From assembly GCF_030053415.1 (NCBI RefSeq), contig NZ_JASGBJ010000004.1, positions 62,001-126,000 of the forward strand: 64,000 nucleotides of DNA. The letters are read 5' to 3'. Below, one piece after another: positions 18,570 to 27,664 of the stretch. Numbering within the stretch: position 1 is the first letter of the stretch; each line of letters opens with the position of its first letter. This DNA comes from Marinobacter sp. CHS3-4 (GTDB lineage: Bacteria; Pseudomonadota; Gammaproteobacteria; Pseudomonadales; Oleiphilaceae). Both the position numbers and the translations under genes were made by a program. The notes beneath the pieces were generated by a model. That model saw nothing but the letters and a program-made list of their open reading frames with translations, made no database searches and was not told where the DNA came from.

Positions 18570-19454
18570 TCAATAAACCGGCTTTTCGCCCGGTGCAGTC
18601 CGGCCGAATCGCTTGTACTCCCATTGGTACTGCGTTGGCGCATCGGCAATGCACATTTCGACAGACTGATTCAGTGCAGTTAGCGATTCCGTCATGTCCT
18701 TGGAAGACATGCCCGGAGCAGCCTCTCGAATGACTATCTTGAACCCTTCTGAATCGGGCAGCCTCTGGGCGTAGGTGACGAGGGGGCGGGCGCCTGTCTT
18801 CTGAACCAGCTTTGACGCCAGAGTCATGGTAATGGCGGGGATGCCAAAGAAAGGCGCAAATTCGCCCCCTTGCCGTCGCGGCATCTGGTCTGGAAGTATG
18901 CCCACGACCCCCTTATCACGGAGAATGCTGAACAGTCGCATGATGCCGCGTCGGTCTGTCGCGACAAGCTCTGAACCACTGCGGCTGCGGACCGATTTAA
19001 TGTACTCTTCAAAGCCCTCCTGATTTGGAGGGCTGTAGAGTGCCGCCATTTTGTAGCGCGATGCGAAATACAGGCCTGCCAGCTCCCAGTTGCCCAGATG
19101 AGGAGCTAACAGAACAAGGCCCTGCGTGCCGGCTTTGTATCCGTCGAGCAGTTCCTCGCCTTCGATTTCCCGGATCAAACCGAGGCAGCGCTCAACAGGC
19201 CATTCCCACATAAGAGGGATCTCCAGAGCCAATGCACCGGTTTCCCGCATGCTCTGACGGCCCATGGCCTCAACCTGGCTATCATCAAGTTGTGGATAGC
19301 AGGCTTTGAGATTTTTACGGGTAAGGTTCACCGAGCGACCGCGTCCTCCCAGCTTCCAGGCAACGCCGCCAAGAAGTCTGCCGAGGCGCTGGGCATTCTT
19401 CAGGCTGAGAAGCGATAAAAGTCTAAAGACAAGTCTAATGAGCTTGGCAGACAC
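18570..19454 (-). CDS. LpxL/LpxM-family lipid A acyltransferase
   Basis: A 294-residue inner-membrane acyltransferase that adds a secondary acyl chain to lipid A. An amphipathic or hydrophobic N-terminal stretch (LIRLVFRLLSLLSL) serves as membrane anchor. The catalytic H-x4-E motif is in APHLGNWELAG. PDQMPRRQGGEFAPFFGIPA is the second family signature and YQWEYKRF the third. It starts with GTG. A second family member lies at 27665-28612, so the two genes bracket the glycosyltransferase cluster; which one works first on the Kdo-lipid A precursor cannot be decided from sequence. It is divergent from the glycosyltransferase operon that follows. Confidence 0.9.
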   Translation of the reverse strand: MSAKLIRLVFRLLSLLSLKNAQRLGRLLGGVAWKLGGRGRSVNLTRKNLKACYPQLDDSQVEAMGRQSMRETGALALEIPLMWEWPVERCLGLIREIEGEELLDGYKAGTQGLVLLAPHLGNWELAGLYFASRYKMAALYSPPNQEGFEEYIKSVRSRSGSELVATDRRGIMRLFSILRDKGVVGILPDQMPRRQGGEFAPFFGIPAITMTLASKLVQKTGARPLVTYAQRLPDSEGFKIVIREAAPGMSSKDMTESLTALNQSVEMCIADAPTQYQWEYKRFGRTAPGEKPVY

Positions 19455-19629
19455 AAAACCATCCAGTTGGGCGTATAAAGGAGCAAAAAAGTACCACTGT
19501 CGAGATGGGCATACAAGGTAATGACGGTGCCCGCCTGTTCCATTGCCTATCTGCTTTTAACCAACTGACGTGGTAGACTCTGCGAAAATTTTGACGGTGC
19601 GCTGAAACAGCGAATAGCCCTGTCTGGGC

Positions 19630-20562
19630 ATGGATACCTTGGGTGAATCGGGCAGCCTTTCTATGTGGAATTCGATACTGTTGGCTTTTTTCAGATTCGC
19701 AGCCAGTGGCTGGGTGCCCGCACGGTGGTTTGAACCACATCTCCCGCCGGAAGAACGACGGGCTGCGAAAACTGGCCATTTAAAGCTTGAAGTAGTCAGT
19801 CACTGTTGGAATTACTCCCACTTTCTTGTGTACCAGCTCAGTTCTCTGGTGCTGTTTCCTCCGTCAAAACTCGACGTCACCATGACGGTTTTCTACAGCC
19901 CGGAAGACACCAAAACCGGGGAGCTTCTGGCGTTCTTTGAAAAACAAGAGGTTCCTGGCGTAACCTGGAACTGGCAGCCGATCCCCAAACAGCAGCTGTT
20001 CCGTCGCGGGATCGGTCGCAACAAAGCGGCCCTGGCCACCCAATGCGATTGGGTGTGGTTTACCGACTGTGACCTGATGTTTCGTGAAGGCACCCTGGAT
20101 GCACTGGCGGAGGCATTACAAGGTCGTCGTGATGCACTGTTGTTTCCGTCCAGGGAGCACACCACAGACTTGCTGGCGGCGGATAACCCCATGTTGCAGG
20201 CTGGCAGTGCTGAGCCGCAAGTTCTGGATATAAACACGACGTCATTCACCTCTCGCGACATCTCAAAGGCGACAGGGCCGCTTCAGATCGCTCATGGCGA
20301 TGTGTGCCGGGCAGTCGGCTACTGCCGTAACATCGGTCTGTATCAGCAGCCGGTCGAGAGTTTCGCAAAATGCCACGAGGATCGCGCTTTCCGATGGTTG
20401 CTGCGTAGCCAAGGCACACCCATTGATGTGCCGGGCGTATTCCGGATTCGGCATGTTTCAAAAGGTCGCTATACAGGCAACACGGCCCGGAGCAAATTTC
20501 GGACAAAGCTGCGTGTCTGGCAATCGCGATGGCGAGACCGTAAGCAGGGAAAAGGGTCATGA
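19630..20562 (+). CDS. GT-A-like glycosyltransferase of unknown specificity
   Basis: A protein of about 310 residues (299 if the ATG at 19663 is used; neither start has a clear ribosome-binding site). After a short hydrophobic N-terminus comes a Rossmann-like region with VTMTVFYSPED, and then a metal-binding DxD-type motif in WVWFTDCDLMF. Later come NTTSFTSRD and a C-terminal basic tail. This supports a GT-A-fold sugar transferase, probably soluble on the cytoplasmic face, acting in LPS outer core or O-chain assembly. I cannot name a CAZy family with confidence. The stop overlaps the next gene (ATGA), the first of three tightly coupled genes. Confidence 0.7.
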   Translation: MDTLGESGSLSMWNSILLAFFRFAASGWVPARWFEPHLPPEERRAAKTGHLKLEVVSHCWNYSHFLVYQLSSLVLFPPSKLDVTMTVFYSPEDTKTGELLAFFEKQEVPGVTWNWQPIPKQQLFRRGIGRNKAALATQCDWVWFTDCDLMFREGTLDALAEALQGRRDALLFPSREHTTDLLAADNPMLQAGSAEPQVLDINTTSFTSRDISKATGPLQIAHGDVCRAVGYCRNIGLYQQPVESFAKCHEDRAFRWLLRSQGTPIDVPGVFRIRHVSKGRYTGNTARSKFRTKLRVWQSRWRDRKQGKGS

Positions 20563-21527
20563 GCCAACCCGATGACATTGCCCTGGTCACGCCCACCTGG
20601 GCCGGAGACATTGATCATTTCAGGGTCATGCGGGCGTCTCTAGAACAGTCTCCATTGGCGAATGTTCCTCACTACGTTGTTGTGCAGACTGAAGATCTAT
20701 CTGAGTTTGAGGAATTCCGTGGCAGGTCAGGACTAACGCTTTTGACCACCAGAGATGTGCTTCCGGCAGAGGTTGAACATCGCAGGGTGAAAGCGCGGGT
20801 GCTTGCGAAGCGTTTTGGTCGCAACTTCACACGGATCTGTGGCAGCCTCAAGCGAACCCTTTCCTGGCCCAGCTGGCCTTCCTACACGGGATGGCACACG
20901 CAGCAGCTTTGCAAGCTCAAGCTGGCGAGAGACCTGAACGTGGGCACCGTTGTCGTCATTGATTCAGACGTGTTGGTGACACCCCACGCGAACGTCGACG
21001 ACTTTTTCAGTGACTCCGGTGTGGTTTGTTTCGCACGGTGGCAGGAGAAGTCAAAGCTCGAAGGGAAAGTTCGCAACTGGACGGTGGAATCCGAACGGCT
21101 TGTTGGCGCCGAAGCAAACGGCTCTGAAGTGAACGTCTATTTTGATACACCGTTCGTGCTAGACAGAAATCTACTTACCTCTGCCTTGAATCATCTGGAA
21201 TCGAAATCAGGAAAGCATTGGTGGTCAGCATTACTTGCCAGCCCGCCGCGACGCTGGTCTGAATTCGGGTATTACAAGACCTTTCTGGCTAGCACAGCAA
21301 ATCAGGAAGTTGTCCAATGGCGAGAACCCTGGTTCTTTCGATATATTCGGGATACGAGCAATCCATCGGCCGTGTTGGAATCGGTAGACTCTTATATGTG
21401 TGACCCTGATGTCCACTACGTTACCATCCATTCCGAATCCAGCGGTCGCCACCAATGGCCTGCTGAAGACTTTTTGTTGCCTATACTCGCTGATTTAAGG
21501 GCTCGCCATGGAGGCTGCTCGCAATGA
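20559..21527 (+). CDS. DUF6492 family protein, probable glycosyltransferase
   Basis: A 322-residue protein that opens with IALVTPTWAGDIDHFRVM and carries HYVVVQTED and a DSDVLV metal-type motif (VVVIDSDVLVTP). This pattern fits my recollection of DUF6492, a GT-A-like family of bacterial polysaccharide loci with undefined sugar specificity. It has no signal peptide or membrane helix. Both ends overlap neighbours by 4 bases (ATGA), so the three genes from 19630 to 22450 are translationally coupled and probably build the same oligosaccharide. Confidence 0.65.
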   Translation: MSQPDDIALVTPTWAGDIDHFRVMRASLEQSPLANVPHYVVVQTEDLSEFEEFRGRSGLTLLTTRDVLPAEVEHRRVKARVLAKRFGRNFTRICGSLKRTLSWPSWPSYTGWHTQQLCKLKLARDLNVGTVVVIDSDVLVTPHANVDDFFSDSGVVCFARWQEKSKLEGKVRNWTVESERLVGAEANGSEVNVYFDTPFVLDRNLLTSALNHLESKSGKHWWSALLASPPRRWSEFGYYKTFLASTANQEVVQWREPWFFRYIRDTSNPSAVLESVDSYMCDPDVHYVTIHSESSGRHQWPAEDFLLPILADLRARHGGCSQ

Positions 21528-22450
21528 CAGAACCGGGGATAACGTTTTGCGTGTTTTCCTACAATCGAGGCAACTTCCTCAAGAATTGCGTTGACTCGAT
21601 CAGGCTTTGTGTCCCGTCGGCTGAAATCATCATTTTTGATGACGACAGCACGGATTCAGATACCCAGGAATACCTCTCGCAAATCAAGTCCTCCGTTCGA
21701 GTGGTCGGGCAGGAAAAGGCGGGTGAGATTAAACATGGCGGCCTGTATCACAATATGAATTGCGCTCTCAGAATGTGCAGTGATCGATCTCTGGTGTGTT
21801 TTCTTCAGGATGATACTCAGGTAGTGAGGCCTGTTTCGGATGAGGATTTTTCCGTTATCGATAGCCTTTTTGCGAGAGACAGCTCCCTCGGTTTCATTCA
21901 TCCCTGTTTTATCCGCGGAATCAGTCTCAAGAAGAGGCCTTTGACGCCGCTCAATGGGCGCGATGAAAGTGTGTTTTTCAGAAAGGACACGGGACAGAGT
22001 GCCGGCATTCACTATTCTGATCTTGTGGTGTTCAAGCCCTCCCGGCTATTGCATGCAGGCTGGAAGTTTGAGCAGTCCGAGCCCGAAAACGACCGGCAGG
22101 CGAGGCGGTTGTTTGGAATGATGGCTTACATGTGGTTGCCGTTTGCCATGTGGTTGCCAGAGGTCCCGGCGTACCGGGGAAAGCATAAAACTCTTGGCCT
22201 TAGATTGGCTGAAAGGAAAAAGCAGGTAGGATTTTTCCCTTTTAAAGTCTGGTCACAGGACACGGTGCAGGAAGCACGCCGCAATGCTGGTGAAACGCTA
22301 CCCGTGGCCGAAGAGTGGCTGGAATGCATTCCAAAGGATCCACCGAAACCCTGGACTTATAATCCGCTCACTGGCCTTGGATTGTTTAAGCAACTTAACA
22401 ACTTGGAAATCGCTATTCGACGGTGGATTAATCTGAACGGTCGACGGTAA
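21524..22450 (+). CDS. Glycosyltransferase family 2 protein
   Basis: A 308-residue GT2-type enzyme with the N-terminal nucleotide-sugar fold FCVFSYNRGNFL, the DDDST acidic motif (IIFDDDSTD) and the catalytic-site acid cluster FLQDDTQVV. It shares long stretches with the gene at 23823-24737: CVFSYNRG, IFDDDST, QDDxQVVRPV, HPCF, DQSAG/GQSAG, MWLPEVPAYRGK, KTLxLRLAE. The pair are therefore paralogues flanking the O-antigen ligase gene. They may add similar sugars at different positions. Confidence 0.8.
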   Translation: MTEPGITFCVFSYNRGNFLKNCVDSIRLCVPSAEIIIFDDDSTDSDTQEYLSQIKSSVRVVGQEKAGEIKHGGLYHNMNCALRMCSDRSLVCFLQDDTQVVRPVSDEDFSVIDSLFARDSSLGFIHPCFIRGISLKKRPLTPLNGRDESVFFRKDTGQSAGIHYSDLVVFKPSRLLHAGWKFEQSEPENDRQARRLFGMMAYMWLPFAMWLPEVPAYRGKHKTLGLRLAERKKQVGFFPFKVWSQDTVQEARRNAGETLPVAEEWLECIPKDPPKPWTYNPLTGLGLFKQLNNLEIAIRRWINLNGRR

Positions 22451-22498
22451 TTAACTCCCGATTCAACTACTTACGGTAGTCCAGGGTAGCAGCTTTTT

Positions 22499-23803
22499 AT
22501 GGAGATGATGGTGCAGACACAGGCTAGACAAGGGGTGAAATTGACCAGACTTAATGTGCTTGTTTCTCTTTTACTCATTGTATTCCCGGCGTTGCTTCTT
22601 GTGGTTTCAAGCGGAGGAAGTACGCCCTATCACATTATGGCGGTGGTTGGTCTTGTTTGCCTGGCGATTCGACGCCCACAACTGCCTCGGCCACTGAGCG
22701 CCGATGAAAAACTGGCTCGCACCGGCTTTTATGCGTTTACTCTGGCAGTGTTGATTTCATTGGTGGAAACCGGTTTTAGTCGGGAAGCTGTAAAAGACTT
22801 GGATGTGCTCCTGAGGCCACTCTGGGCAATCCTCATCCTTTACCTTTTCGTCAGAGTGAATGTCTCAGAAGCTCTGCTGTGGTTTGGTGTTGCCCTGGGC
22901 GCAATCGTCGCAGGCTCAAGTGCGCTCTATGAAACGCTGACTGTTGATAGCTACGTCCGTGCAAATGGCGCAACCAGTGCAATCACCTTTGGCAATACGG
23001 CCCTGTTGATGGGGCTGATGGCCGCAGTTGGTGCCCCTTATTTCCAAAAGCTGGGGCGGTGCTATGTCGTGGTGCCCGTGCTGGCGCTTCTCTTCGGATT
23101 GATGGCAAGTCTGCTCTCGGGCAGCCGTGGCGGATGGCTGGCTCTGCCGGCCTTGCTCATGCTGCTGCTCTGGCATTTCTGGAGAGAAGGCTACAGGCGT
23201 ACTTCAATTGTCTCGGCTGTATTGCTGTTATGCTTCTTTGCAGTCGCAGTTGCACTGCCTCAGACTGGGGTCATTGAAAGAGCGGAAGAGGCGGTTCTGA
23301 CGTTTAATCAATACTCGGAGGATCCGGCGCAATATGGTGATACGTCCGTCGGACAAAGACTGGAATTGTGGCGCGCCTCGTGGAACATGTTTCTGGAATA
23401 TCCGATTTTTGGCGGAGGAATAGGGCACTCTTTCAATGCCTACCTGAAAGAGGGCGTGGCCGAAGGGCTTTATCACCCAAGTTCCGTGGTGCAAACGATG
23501 CCGCATAATGTCTGGCTCGATACCCTCGCGATGCAGGGCCTGGTTGGGCTTGCGGGTCTTCTTGGAATCTGGGGCGCGCTGACGGTGGTGTTTGTGAGAG
23601 CTGTCGGGAGACAGCAAGCAGAATCCAGAATGCTGGGAGTAGCAGGGCTGGTTCTTATGGTCGGTTACAATCTATTCGGTTTGACGGAGTCTGTTATGGG
23701 GTATGGTCCGCCCCTCGTTTTCTTCAGCCTTTATTCGGCTTTGATCGTTTATCGAATTGCCCAGGCGCGCCTTGAAACAACGCCGTCGCGGCAACCCGGT
23801 TAA
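22499..23803 (+). CDS. O-antigen ligase (WaaL/Wzy_C family)
   Basis: A 434-residue polytopic inner-membrane protein with about ten to twelve hydrophobic segments. It has the ligase/polymerase family motifs LSGSRGGWLALP and, after a large periplasmic loop, RLELWRASWNMF...PIFGGGIGHSF and PHNVWLDTLAMQGLVG, where the His is family-typical. Such enzymes attach O-chain to lipid A-core; Wzy-type polymerases share the domain, so a polymerase or oligosaccharide ligase remains possible. The exact start is unsure among closely spaced ATGs at 22499, 22505 and 22508. Its position between two paralogous glycosyltransferases within the LPS region supports ligase. Confidence 0.82.
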   Translation: MEMMVQTQARQGVKLTRLNVLVSLLLIVFPALLLVVSSGGSTPYHIMAVVGLVCLAIRRPQLPRPLSADEKLARTGFYAFTLAVLISLVETGFSREAVKDLDVLLRPLWAILILYLFVRVNVSEALLWFGVALGAIVAGSSALYETLTVDSYVRANGATSAITFGNTALLMGLMAAVGAPYFQKLGRCYVVVPVLALLFGLMASLLSGSRGGWLALPALLMLLLWHFWREGYRRTSIVSAVLLLCFFAVAVALPQTGVIERAEEAVLTFNQYSEDPAQYGDTSVGQRLELWRASWNMFLEYPIFGGGIGHSFNAYLKEGVAEGLYHPSSVVQTMPHNVWLDTLAMQGLVGLAGLLGIWGALTVVFVRAVGRQQAESRMLGVAGLVLMVGYNLFGLTESVMGYGPPLVFFSLYSALIVYRIAQARLETTPSRQPG

Positions 23804-23822
23804 TCCTTAGAACTTACCTGGA

Positions 23823-24737
23823 ATGCAAGCCATGTCTAACAGACTTCTATTCTGCGTGTTTTCATACAATAGAGGAGAGTTTCTGGAGAATTGCATTCGG
23901 TCAATTGAGCAGTGCATTCCCGAAGCAGACATTGCCATTTTTGATGATGACAGTACCGAACCTCATACTCGTAAGGCTCTGGAACGCCTATCCGGGCACC
24001 ATGAAGTTCTAAAACCCGGTAATCAGTCAACTCACAAGCTGGGTGGGCTGTATGGAAACATGCAGTCAGCCTTGGAATATGCTCGTGAACGTGACCTGGT
24101 GTGCTTCATCCAGGACGATATGCAGGTGGTGCGCCCGGTCACTAGTGAAGAAATCAAGATCTTGCATCTTGCGTTCGAACAGCACCCCAAGCTGGCATTC
24201 CTTCATCCCTGTTTTCTCAAAGGCATCAATCGCCAAAGGGATGAAAACACGCTAACCTACGACTCCGAACTCAATGCCTACAAGCGAAAAGCCACAGATC
24301 AGAGCGCCGGCCAGTATTTTTCCGCCATTCTGATCACTCGTCCCGCCCGATTATTGGATCAGGACTGGCATTTCAAAGCTTCTGAGCCCGCTAACGATTC
24401 GCAGGCAAGAAACTATTTCGAGACGATCGGGCATATGTTCGCGCCTTTTATGATGTGGCTGCCGGAAGTTCCTGCCTACCGGGGCAAAAGAAAAACCCTC
24501 GCGTTGAGGCTTGCAGAAAAGCGCCGCGGTTGTGGTCTTTTCCCTTATGAAATTTTGAGTGAACAGGATGTAGAGCAGCTGCTGGAGCGCCCGAAAGATG
24601 TGCTGCCGTTTGCCGAAGATTTTCTAGTTTGCTCGAATTCCGACCTCCAGAAGCCTTGGGGTTACTATCCCATGCAAGGCAGCCGTTTCCTGAAAAAACT
24701 TAACAGTCTTGAACTGGCGCTGCGAAATCTCTTCTGA
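23823..24737 (+). CDS. Glycosyltransferase family 2 protein (paralogue of the gene at 21524)
   Basis: A 304-residue GT2-type protein with LFCVFSYNRGEFL, IFDDDSTE and FIQDDMQVV. It is clearly related over its whole length to the 21524-22450 product. It starts at the first ATG (MQAMSN) or the second (MSNRLLF). It lacks membrane helices and is presumed cytoplasmic, using a nucleotide sugar for LPS core or O-chain elongation. It follows the ligase gene by 19 bases and is followed after 16 bases by a GT-B-like gene, so it belongs to the same transcription unit. Confidence 0.8.
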   Translation: MQAMSNRLLFCVFSYNRGEFLENCIRSIEQCIPEADIAIFDDDSTEPHTRKALERLSGHHEVLKPGNQSTHKLGGLYGNMQSALEYARERDLVCFIQDDMQVVRPVTSEEIKILHLAFEQHPKLAFLHPCFLKGINRQRDENTLTYDSELNAYKRKATDQSAGQYFSAILITRPARLLDQDWHFKASEPANDSQARNYFETIGHMFAPFMMWLPEVPAYRGKRKTLALRLAEKRRGCGLFPYEILSEQDVEQLLERPKDVLPFAEDFLVCSNSDLQKPWGYYPMQGSRFLKKLNSLELALRNLF

Positions 24738-24753
24738 AATTAACGGTTCTCAT

Positions 24754-26007
24754 ATGGCCGATGACGTCGAAAATGATGATCTCTACAAGCACCCACTAAT
24801 TCACGTGGTGGTTGTTGAGCTGCACCATCACAGTGACTTGATAGATAATCTCATCAAGGTGCTTCGACAGGAACGCTTCAGAATGACGTTGATCACGGTC
24901 AAATCCGTCTATGACAACATGGGGCATGATTGGGGCCAGACAGAAGAGTGGCTAGAGGTCTTCTGTATGGACCGTCATGAAGATGTCTCTAGCTACATAG
25001 ACCGAATGGCGCCAGTCTTTAAAGATGCCGACATTCTTTATTTCAATACGGTGCGGGATTTCTGGGCAGAGTTAGGCGCCATACCGCGCAGCTGCCCGGC
25101 GATGCTTCGTATTCACAATGCCCATGCCGATCTGGCGCCCGCCAGCCATTTTGAGCGCCCCTGGACTAGATTTCCCGGGATACTTTCACATCTGATCCGC
25201 AAGGTTTGGATAGGAGGAGAGTGGCGAAAAAGAAAGCAGTTCCTGGCGGACATGGATTACGTCATGTTTCCTAACCAGGCAATCACGGACTATGTTCTGG
25301 CGCACGGTTGGATTGAAGAATCCAGGGTCCTGCCGCCGGTTGTTCCGTTTGCCTTTCTCGGAGAATCCAGTGCTAAGCCCAACGATCAGAACCGGTGGGT
25401 GACTGCCGCGATCACCGGTAAAGTCACGAACGCGAAAAAAGACTATGGACTGGTCTATCAGGCCTTAAAAAACTGCCTACCTGATTTGGAGTCACCTCTG
25501 CGCCTGATATTGCTGGGTAAAGCAGGTGATAAGCAGGCCGAAAAAATCGTGGCAGACTTTAAATCATTAGAGTCAGATCGGTTCAGCCTGGATTACAGCA
25601 CCAGCTTTATAAGCCCGGATGAGTTTGAAAAGAAGATCGCTGAAGTTGATTTTCTCTTGGCTCCAATCAGGGTCCAGACTCATTTCAGAAAGTACAGTGA
25701 AGTCTACGGCAAGAGTAAAATGTCGGGTATCGAGAACGACATACTGCTCTACAGAAAGCCTTCCATAGTCACGGCCAGATACGGTATTCGTGGAGAGATG
25801 GATAAGGTTGTCGATTACTTTGAGCCAACGCCACAATCCCTGGCAGCGACCTTGACGGAGTGGGTCAAGAACAAGCCATACAGGCATCTGCAATCGCACT
25901 TTGATGGGATGGATCAATATCGCCCTGAGGGAGTCGCAAAAAACTTCTACCGTCTGTGTGAAGCGCTGACAAGCAAAACCACCTGCAAAGAATCTGAGAA
26001 GCAGTGA
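24754..26007 (+). CDS. GT-B-like glycosyltransferase, family not recognised
   Basis: A 417-residue protein starting at ATG 24754 (MADDVEND); an earlier TTG in frame would overlap the preceding gene. The N-terminal half contains an LIHVVVVELHHHSD strand-loop and LRIHNAHADLAP. The C-terminal half has GKVTNAKKDYGLVYQAL, LILLGKAG and AEVDFLLAPI, which follow the order of GT-B (GT4-like) donor-binding domains. No family signature is strong enough to name a sugar. The gene ends 12 bases from a convergent gene and closes the plus-strand LPS operon. Confidence 0.55.
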   Translation: MADDVENDDLYKHPLIHVVVVELHHHSDLIDNLIKVLRQERFRMTLITVKSVYDNMGHDWGQTEEWLEVFCMDRHEDVSSYIDRMAPVFKDADILYFNTVRDFWAELGAIPRSCPAMLRIHNAHADLAPASHFERPWTRFPGILSHLIRKVWIGGEWRKRKQFLADMDYVMFPNQAITDYVLAHGWIEESRVLPPVVPFAFLGESSAKPNDQNRWVTAAITGKVTNAKKDYGLVYQALKNCLPDLESPLRLILLGKAGDKQAEKIVADFKSLESDRFSLDYSTSFISPDEFEKKIAEVDFLLAPIRVQTHFRKYSEVYGKSKMSGIENDILLYRKPSIVTARYGIRGEMDKVVDYFEPTPQSLAATLTEWVKNKPYRHLQSHFDGMDQYRPEGVAKNFYRLCEALTSKTTCKESEKQ

Positions 26008-26019
26008 CTCTGAAGGCGT

Positions 26020-26676
26020 TCAAAAGACCTCATTGATGACGGCGGTCTGATAGGCATCTTTGTCCTGCTCTGCTTCGTAAATAGAGCCTTCTGTTTTTTG
26101 GGAAGTCAGATATCCCTCTTTATGGGCCAGGTGCCATATCGGGTACCCGTTTTTTCGTGCAAAACAGCCTACCCAGATATCCGCCATGTTTTTTCGTTTA
26201 AATTCGCTGATTGGAATGCTGAAAAAACGGGTATCAAACGCCATCACGCCCGTTCCACCAAATTGAACTTTCAGGGTTTTTCTTTCATTACGCCCGTAAC
26301 GGTATTTTTTGGCCTTGTCTTTATAGAAGCTCTTGATCGGGAATGATTTGAAGATTCTCCCGTTAAAGGTAACGACGCCATATTCATCTACTTTTTGAGT
26401 AATATCTTTGACGTAGGTTGGTGGATAAACGATGTCGTCGTCGCAGGTTAAATAATACCCGTCGACTTGTTCCTGAAAGAGAAACTTGCCCGCGTCCCCA
26501 AGTGAGTTGTCGGCAAGAATGGTATTAATTTTGGGGTCGTCAGCAAAAGGATCGGCTTCGTAGTCGTTCAGGCAAAGGTTGATGACGTCAACCTGGGAAT
26601 ACAGACTTTCGATTGTTTTTTCGAGCATTTCCCGACGGTTCGGCACTGAGGCAATATTGGCTGATATTGTTTTCAT
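26020..26676 (-). CDS. Small GT-A-like glycosyltransferase
   Basis: A 218-residue protein that opens with ISANIASVPNRREML and has a CDDDIVYPPTYV acidic motif typical of GT-A donor-sugar sites, then VVTFNGRIF, GGTGVMAFD and a DIWVGCFARKNG segment. Related short proteins occur in polysaccharide loci and are usually annotated as glycosyltransferases without a known reaction. The DNA is more AT-rich than the core genes around it (ATATTG, AAATAATACC and similar), hinting at acquisition. It is convergent with 24754-26007. Confidence 0.6.
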   Translation of the reverse strand: MKTISANIASVPNRREMLEKTIESLYSQVDVINLCLNDYEADPFADDPKINTILADNSLGDAGKFLFQEQVDGYYLTCDDDIVYPPTYVKDITQKVDEYGVVTFNGRIFKSFPIKSFYKDKAKKYRYGRNERKTLKVQFGGTGVMAFDTRFFSIPISEFKRKNMADIWVGCFARKNGYPIWHLAHKEGYLTSQKTEGSIYEAEQDKDAYQTAVINEVF

Positions 26677-26713
26677 TCAGACTCCCATCTAATTTGCTGG
26701 ATATTTGCCCTAT

Positions 26714-27541
26714 CTATTGGTTGGCCGAGTCGAGTTGCTCGATGCCACAATCGGTGCGAGTTTTCTTCTGTTTCTCGCTGTCGACCCGCAAGGCCTTATT
26801 CGCAGCGACCAGCTCGGGGTCTTTGTAGCCACGTTTGTGGTCCAGGTGAATCACGATCGCGTTATAGCGAACGTGCTTAGGCTTGATGCCGGAGTTGATC
26901 AGGCGTACGCCAAATTCCCTGTCCAGCCCACCCCAGGGCATTCTCTCGTCAAAACCGTTAACCGCCAGGATGTCTTTCAGCCAGGCTGATCCGTTTGAGC
27001 CTTTGAAATTACACGTCGCGGGGGTAAGCGTGTTAAAGATTTTTGCGCGTTTTGGGCCAGCGGTCAGTTTGCTGTTCTTATAACTGCTTTTCAGGCCATG
27101 GGCTTTTAGCCAGTCCAATTGAAAACAACGGCCGGAAAGTATGTCGTCTTTGGTGATCGCGAGGCTCGTGTCCATCGGAAGCTTATGGTAGCTGCCAGAC
27201 AGGTAGGTAGATGGCCGAGCTTCCCTGGCATGAACCTCAAGAAAATCAATGCGAGGAATGCAATCGCCGTCGGTGAACACGACATAGTCTGATTCGACCT
27301 GCAGAATCGACTTGTTCAGAATCCGGCATTTTCGAAAGCCCTTGTCTTCCTGCCACACGTGCTTGATCGTCATGCCAGTTTCCTGGCGCAGGCGGTCAAT
27401 CACCTCTCTGGTGTCTTCGGTAGATCCATCATCACCAATGACGATCTCGAAGTCTTTGTGTCTTTGGGCGCTGTAGCCCCAGAGCACTTTCTCCAGCCAG
27501 ACAGGTGAGTTGTATGTAGTCATCACGACGGAAAGCTTCAT
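26714..27541 (-). CDS. Glycosyltransferase family 2 with galactosyltransferase-type C-terminal region
   Basis: A 275-residue enzyme starting at ATG 27541 (MKLSVVMTTYNS), the usual GT2 N-terminus. Motifs are VIGDDGSTEDT, the DxD equivalent FTDGDCIPR, and the C-terminal NGFDERMPWGGLDREFGVRL block, in which W-G-G-x-D-x-E resembles the catalytic region of the galactosyltransferase-like GT27/Glyco_transf_7C domain. Such fused proteins act in LPS core and capsule synthesis. Together with the neighbours at 26020 and 27665 it forms the minus-strand arm of the LPS region. Confidence 0.8.
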   Translation of the reverse strand: MKLSVVMTTYNSPVWLEKVLWGYSAQRHKDFEIVIGDDGSTEDTREVIDRLRQETGMTIKHVWQEDKGFRKCRILNKSILQVESDYVVFTDGDCIPRIDFLEVHAREARPSTYLSGSYHKLPMDTSLAITKDDILSGRCFQLDWLKAHGLKSSYKNSKLTAGPKRAKIFNTLTPATCNFKGSNGSAWLKDILAVNGFDERMPWGGLDREFGVRLINSGIKPKHVRYNAIVIHLDHKRGYKDPELVAANKALRVDSEKQKKTRTDCGIEQLDSANQ

Positions 27542-27664
27542 AGTGTAAGTCCAGGCAAACAGGGCTATCAAACGATCAATAAGCGGTCAGATTATATCAG
27601 TTCCTTTTAGAGGGGTCTTGATCAACCAGCGCAATCCATTGGCTGTCCAGTCCTTTTACGTTTT

